From assembly GCA_029287755.1 (NCBI GenBank), contig JARFQM010000195.1, forward strand, positions 1-15,707: DNA of 15,707 bases, read 5' to 3'. Source of the stretch: Desulfofustis sp. GTDB taxonomy: Bacteria > Desulfobacterota > Desulfobulbia > Desulfobulbales > Desulfocapsaceae. The position numbers and the translations under genes were made by a program. The notes beneath the pieces were generated by a model. That model made no database searches, was not told the origin of the DNA, and worked only from the letters and a program-made list of their open reading frames with translations. Below are positions 13,550 through 15,707 of this stretch, piece by piece; within the stretch, counting starts at the first letter, position 1, and the number at the start of each line of letters is the position of its first letter.

Positions 13550-14527
13550 ATGTCTATTACTTTGAGACAATTGGAAATATTTATTGCTGTGGCCGAGACT
13601 GCCCAGGTGACCAAGGCCAGCAAGAAGCTATTTGTGACTCAGTCTGCGGTCAGCATGGCTTTGGCTGAGCTTGAAAATCAGCTGGGTGGCTCTCTGTTCG
13701 ACCGCCACGGCAGAAGTCTGGTGCTCAACGCCAGAGGCAGGTATCTTCTGCCCCTGGGCAAGGATATCATTGCCCAGGTAGCCAATATCGAAACCATCAT
13801 GTCCGAGCGCAACGACAAGTTGACCGGGCAGATCAACATCGCCGCCAGCTCCTCGGTGGGCAACTACATTCTACCCTATCTCATTGGTGCATTTAAAAAG
13901 GCCCATCCAAAAGTTCTGATCAACATGCTGGTGTACAACACCAAGATCGTTGAAGGGATGGTAAAAGACGGAACGGTCGACATCGGTTTCGTCGAAGGAA
14001 ACGTCGGCACCAACGATGATATACTTACCCGTCCCTGGTTCAAGGACGAACTGGTGGTGCTCACTGCGCCCGCTGATCCGCTGGCCAACAACGAGTCGTT
14101 TGTTGTCGAACGTGATCTGCCCAACAGCCGCTGGATCATGCGGGAAAGGGGTTCGGGAACCGCGGCGATTTTCCGAGAAAAGCTCAAAGACCACCTCAAC
14201 AACGTCAATATCGTCATGGAGATGGGACATCCGGAGTCGGTAAAAAGAGCTGTTGAATCCGGTGTCGGCGTTGCCTGTCTGTCCGCCCTGACAATCTGTC
14301 GTGAAGTCGAAAACGGCTGGCTCAAAAGTCTGAAATTTGACGGTCTGGATATGAAGCGGCAGCTCAGAATAATCAGCCGCAAAGGGACCCAGGTGGATGA
14401 TGTGCTGGCCGAGTTCCTGGCCTTCTGCGATGTGATGTCGGCCTGTGACGAAGAAAATGTCTGTCTCTCGTCGCCGTGGAAACTGCAGTCACTGCTGGCC
14501 CGTCACTCTACTGGAAAAAGACGCTGA
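13550..14527 (+). CDS. LysR family transcriptional regulator
   Basis: This 325-aa protein has an N-terminal winged helix-turn-helix (about 1-62: LRQLEIFIAVAET, then FVTQSAVSMALAELE and LFDRHGR). It is followed by a linker helix and a two-lobed periplasmic-binding-like effector domain (about 90-300; NIAASSSVGNYILPYL begins it). It resembles the CbbR/YeiE-type branch more than other LysR groups, but I cannot name the effector. A charged tail of about 25 residues extends beyond the usual end. It is divergent from nuoA across a 277-bp control region with repeats at both promoters, so it probably regulates itself and the nuo operon. Its last 25 bp overlap the end of truA on the other strand. Family call firm, target inferred. 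Confidence 0.92.
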   Translation: MSITLRQLEIFIAVAETAQVTKASKKLFVTQSAVSMALAELENQLGGSLFDRHGRSLVLNARGRYLLPLGKDIIAQVANIETIMSERNDKLTGQINIAASSSVGNYILPYLIGAFKKAHPKVLINMLVYNTKIVEGMVKDGTVDIGFVEGNVGTNDDILTRPWFKDELVVLTAPADPLANNESFVVERDLPNSRWIMRERGSGTAAIFREKLKDHLNNVNIVMEMGHPESVKRAVESGVGVACLSALTICREVENGWLKSLKFDGLDMKRQLRIISRKGTQVDDVLAEFLAFCDVMSACDEENVCLSSPWKLQSLLARHSTGKRR

Positions 14528-15309
14528 GCTTCAACAGGCGCCGCCCAATCCTTTTGATAATGCACCCTTACCAGACTCAAGCCGCATGATGGTGCGGTGG
14601 CTCCCGCCTTGCTGCGGTCCCTGCAGCCGAGGATGCCGAAGAATTCCTCGACGCTGCGCTTCCCTCTGCCCACCTCGAGCACGGTACCGGTGATGTTTCT
14701 GACCATGTGGCGCAGAAAGCCGTCTCCGGTAAAGATCAGCTGCACATACCTATCCTCAGGCTCGACAAGGCCGGCCTTGAAGATGGTACGCACGCCGCCG
14801 CGCCCGTTGCGGTTGTTCCTGTCGCGCGATCCGGCCGTTTCGAAGCTGCTGAAATCATGGGTGCCGACCAGCTTTTCCAGACACTGCTGCATGCGCTGCA
14901 GGTCCAGGGTAAAGGGCAGGTGGTGACTATAGAGACGCCGGTGTGGGGGGAGCACTCTGCCGGTGAAGATCGTATACTGGTAGGTCTTGGCAAGGGCTGA
15001 AAAACGGGCATGGAACTCAGCCGGCTGATCGCGTGCCTCGATAATGCGAATTGCTCCGGGCAGCAGAGAATTGAGCCCTTTCTGGAGGGCGATGCAGCTT
15101 ACCCTGCTGGCGGTGAGGAAGTGGGCGGTCATGCCCAAAGCGTGCACCCCTGCATCCGTCCTCCCGGCGCCGTGCAGAACGATTTCTGTATTGCAGATGA
15201 TGGACAGGGCCCGCTCGATTTCCTCCTGGATGGAAATCCCGTTTTTCTGTCTCTGCCAGCCGCAGTAGTCGGTGCCATCGAAAGCAATGCGCAGTTTGAC
15301 AGTTCTCAT
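14503..15309 (-). CDS. truA: tRNA pseudouridine(38-40) synthase
   Basis: TruA converts uridines 38, 39 and 40 in the anticodon arm of tRNAs to pseudouridine. The 268-aa product has the N-terminal FDGTDYCGWQRQ motif, the catalytic aspartate D52 in GRTDAGVHA and the C-terminal FLRHMVRNITGT signature, all in the standard order and at normal length. It is a housekeeping cytoplasmic enzyme unrelated to the nuo operon. It lies 33 bp after argC on the same strand, so the two may be co-transcribed. The ribosome-binding site is weak. The 3' end overlaps the convergent LysR gene by 25 bp, leaving no room for a conventional terminator between them. Confidence 0.96.
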   Translation of the reverse strand: MRTVKLRIAFDGTDYCGWQRQKNGISIQEEIERALSIICNTEIVLHGAGRTDAGVHALGMTAHFLTASRVSCIALQKGLNSLLPGAIRIIEARDQPAEFHARFSALAKTYQYTIFTGRVLPPHRRLYSHHLPFTLDLQRMQQCLEKLVGTHDFSSFETAGSRDRNNRNGRGGVRTIFKAGLVEPEDRYVQLIFTGDGFLRHMVRNITGTVLEVGRGKRSVEEFFGILGCRDRSKAGATAPSCGLSLVRVHYQKDWAAPVEAQRLFPVE

Positions 15310-15342
15310 TGTTGCTCAGCTGCACCAGGCGATACCGCGCCC

Positions 15343-15707
15343 TCAGGGAAACAGGGGGGCCTGGCGCAACCCCGCATCCTCGTCTAGGCCGCACATCAGG
15401 TTCATGTTCTGGACGGCCTGGCCCGAAGCCCCCTTGACGATATTGTCGAGTGCCGAAATGATGATGAGCCTGCCGGTGCGCTCATCAAGGTTCAGGGAAA
15501 TATCACAATAGTTTGATCCTCTGACCTGCTGGGTAGCCGGCAGGGTGCCCGGTTCGAGCACTCTGACAAAATGTTCCCGGTCATACATTTTCTCATAGAG
15601 CGCCATGATCTCGTCGAGTTCTGTCCGCTGCCCGAGTCCCGCGTAAATGGTGCTCAGGATTCCCCGGGAGATGGGCAGCAGGTGCGGAGTAAAGGAGACC
15701 GTTACAG
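15343..15707 (-). CDS. argC: N-acetyl-gamma-glutamyl-phosphate reductase, C-terminal part
   Basis: The visible 120 codons are the C-terminal third of ArgC, which reduces N-acetylglutamyl phosphate to the semialdehyde in arginine synthesis using NADPH. The frame runs off the right edge, so the nucleotide-binding domain and catalytic cysteine are outside the window. Diagnostic segments are VSFTPHLLPISRGIL at the edge, RGSNYCDI in the middle and the GASGQAVQNMNLM motif near the end. An internal ATG at 15606 is not the real start, because conserved sequence continues upstream of it. truA follows 33 bp later. Confidence 0.95.
   Translation of the reverse strand, partial: VTVSFTPHLLPISRGILSTIYAGLGQRTELDEIMALYEKMYDREHFVRVLEPGTLPATQQVRGSNYCDISLNLDERTGRLIIISALDNIVKGASGQAVQNMNLMCGLDEDAGLRQAPLFP

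Overview
This window looks like a chromosomal segment of an anaerobic or facultative Gram-negative bacterium, most plausibly a member of the Desulfobacterota (Desulfobulbales-like). That placement rests on the style of the respiratory gene cluster and my recollection of related proteins, not on a database search. Almost all of the sequence is accounted for by protein genes. I see no rRNA, tRNA, CRISPR array, insertion sequence or phage gene.

Layout, left to right. A partial, unrecognised small membrane protein gene runs off the left edge (1-365, minus). It is followed by a Ste24-type M48 membrane metalloprotease (481-1719, minus). From 1854 to 13272, all on the minus strand, lies one tightly packed operon for respiratory complex I. 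In transcription order it reads nuoA, nuoB, nuoC, nuoD, nuoH, nuoI, nuoJ, nuoK, a MrpD/NuoL-like antiporter subunit (493 aa), an 82-aa membrane protein, a NuoL-like antiporter subunit with a C-terminal lateral-helix region (595 aa), nuoM and nuoN. A 277-bp AT-rich control region (13273-13549) separates it from a divergent LysR-type regulator gene (13550-14527, plus). The right end holds truA (14503-15309, minus) and the 3' part of argC (15343 to the edge, minus).

How the genes work together. NuoB, C, D and I form the connecting (Q) module with clusters N2, N6a and N6b. NuoA, H, J and K form the membrane heel and half-channels next to the quinone site. The antiporter-like subunits form the pumping arm. 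The NADH-oxidising module (nuoE, nuoF, nuoG) is absent: nuoD is followed directly by nuoH with an 11-bp gap. The machine therefore either takes electrons from another donor (for example ferredoxin) or borrows an input module encoded elsewhere. The pumping arm is encoded by four antiporter-type genes rather than the usual three (L, M, N), plus a small membrane protein wedged between two of them by start/stop overlaps. One of the four, the 595-aa protein, has Asn in place of the usual TM7 lysine.

The control region is the other point of interest. It carries a near-consensus sigma-70 promoter for nuoA (TTGACA-N17-TATTAT), a weaker candidate promoter for the LysR gene, an imperfect ~32-37-bp direct repeat with one copy at each promoter, and a perfect 6-bp inverted repeat (ACAATG-N10-CATTGT) overlapping the regulator's own -35. 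This suggests, without proving it, that the LysR protein controls both itself and this unusual complex I.
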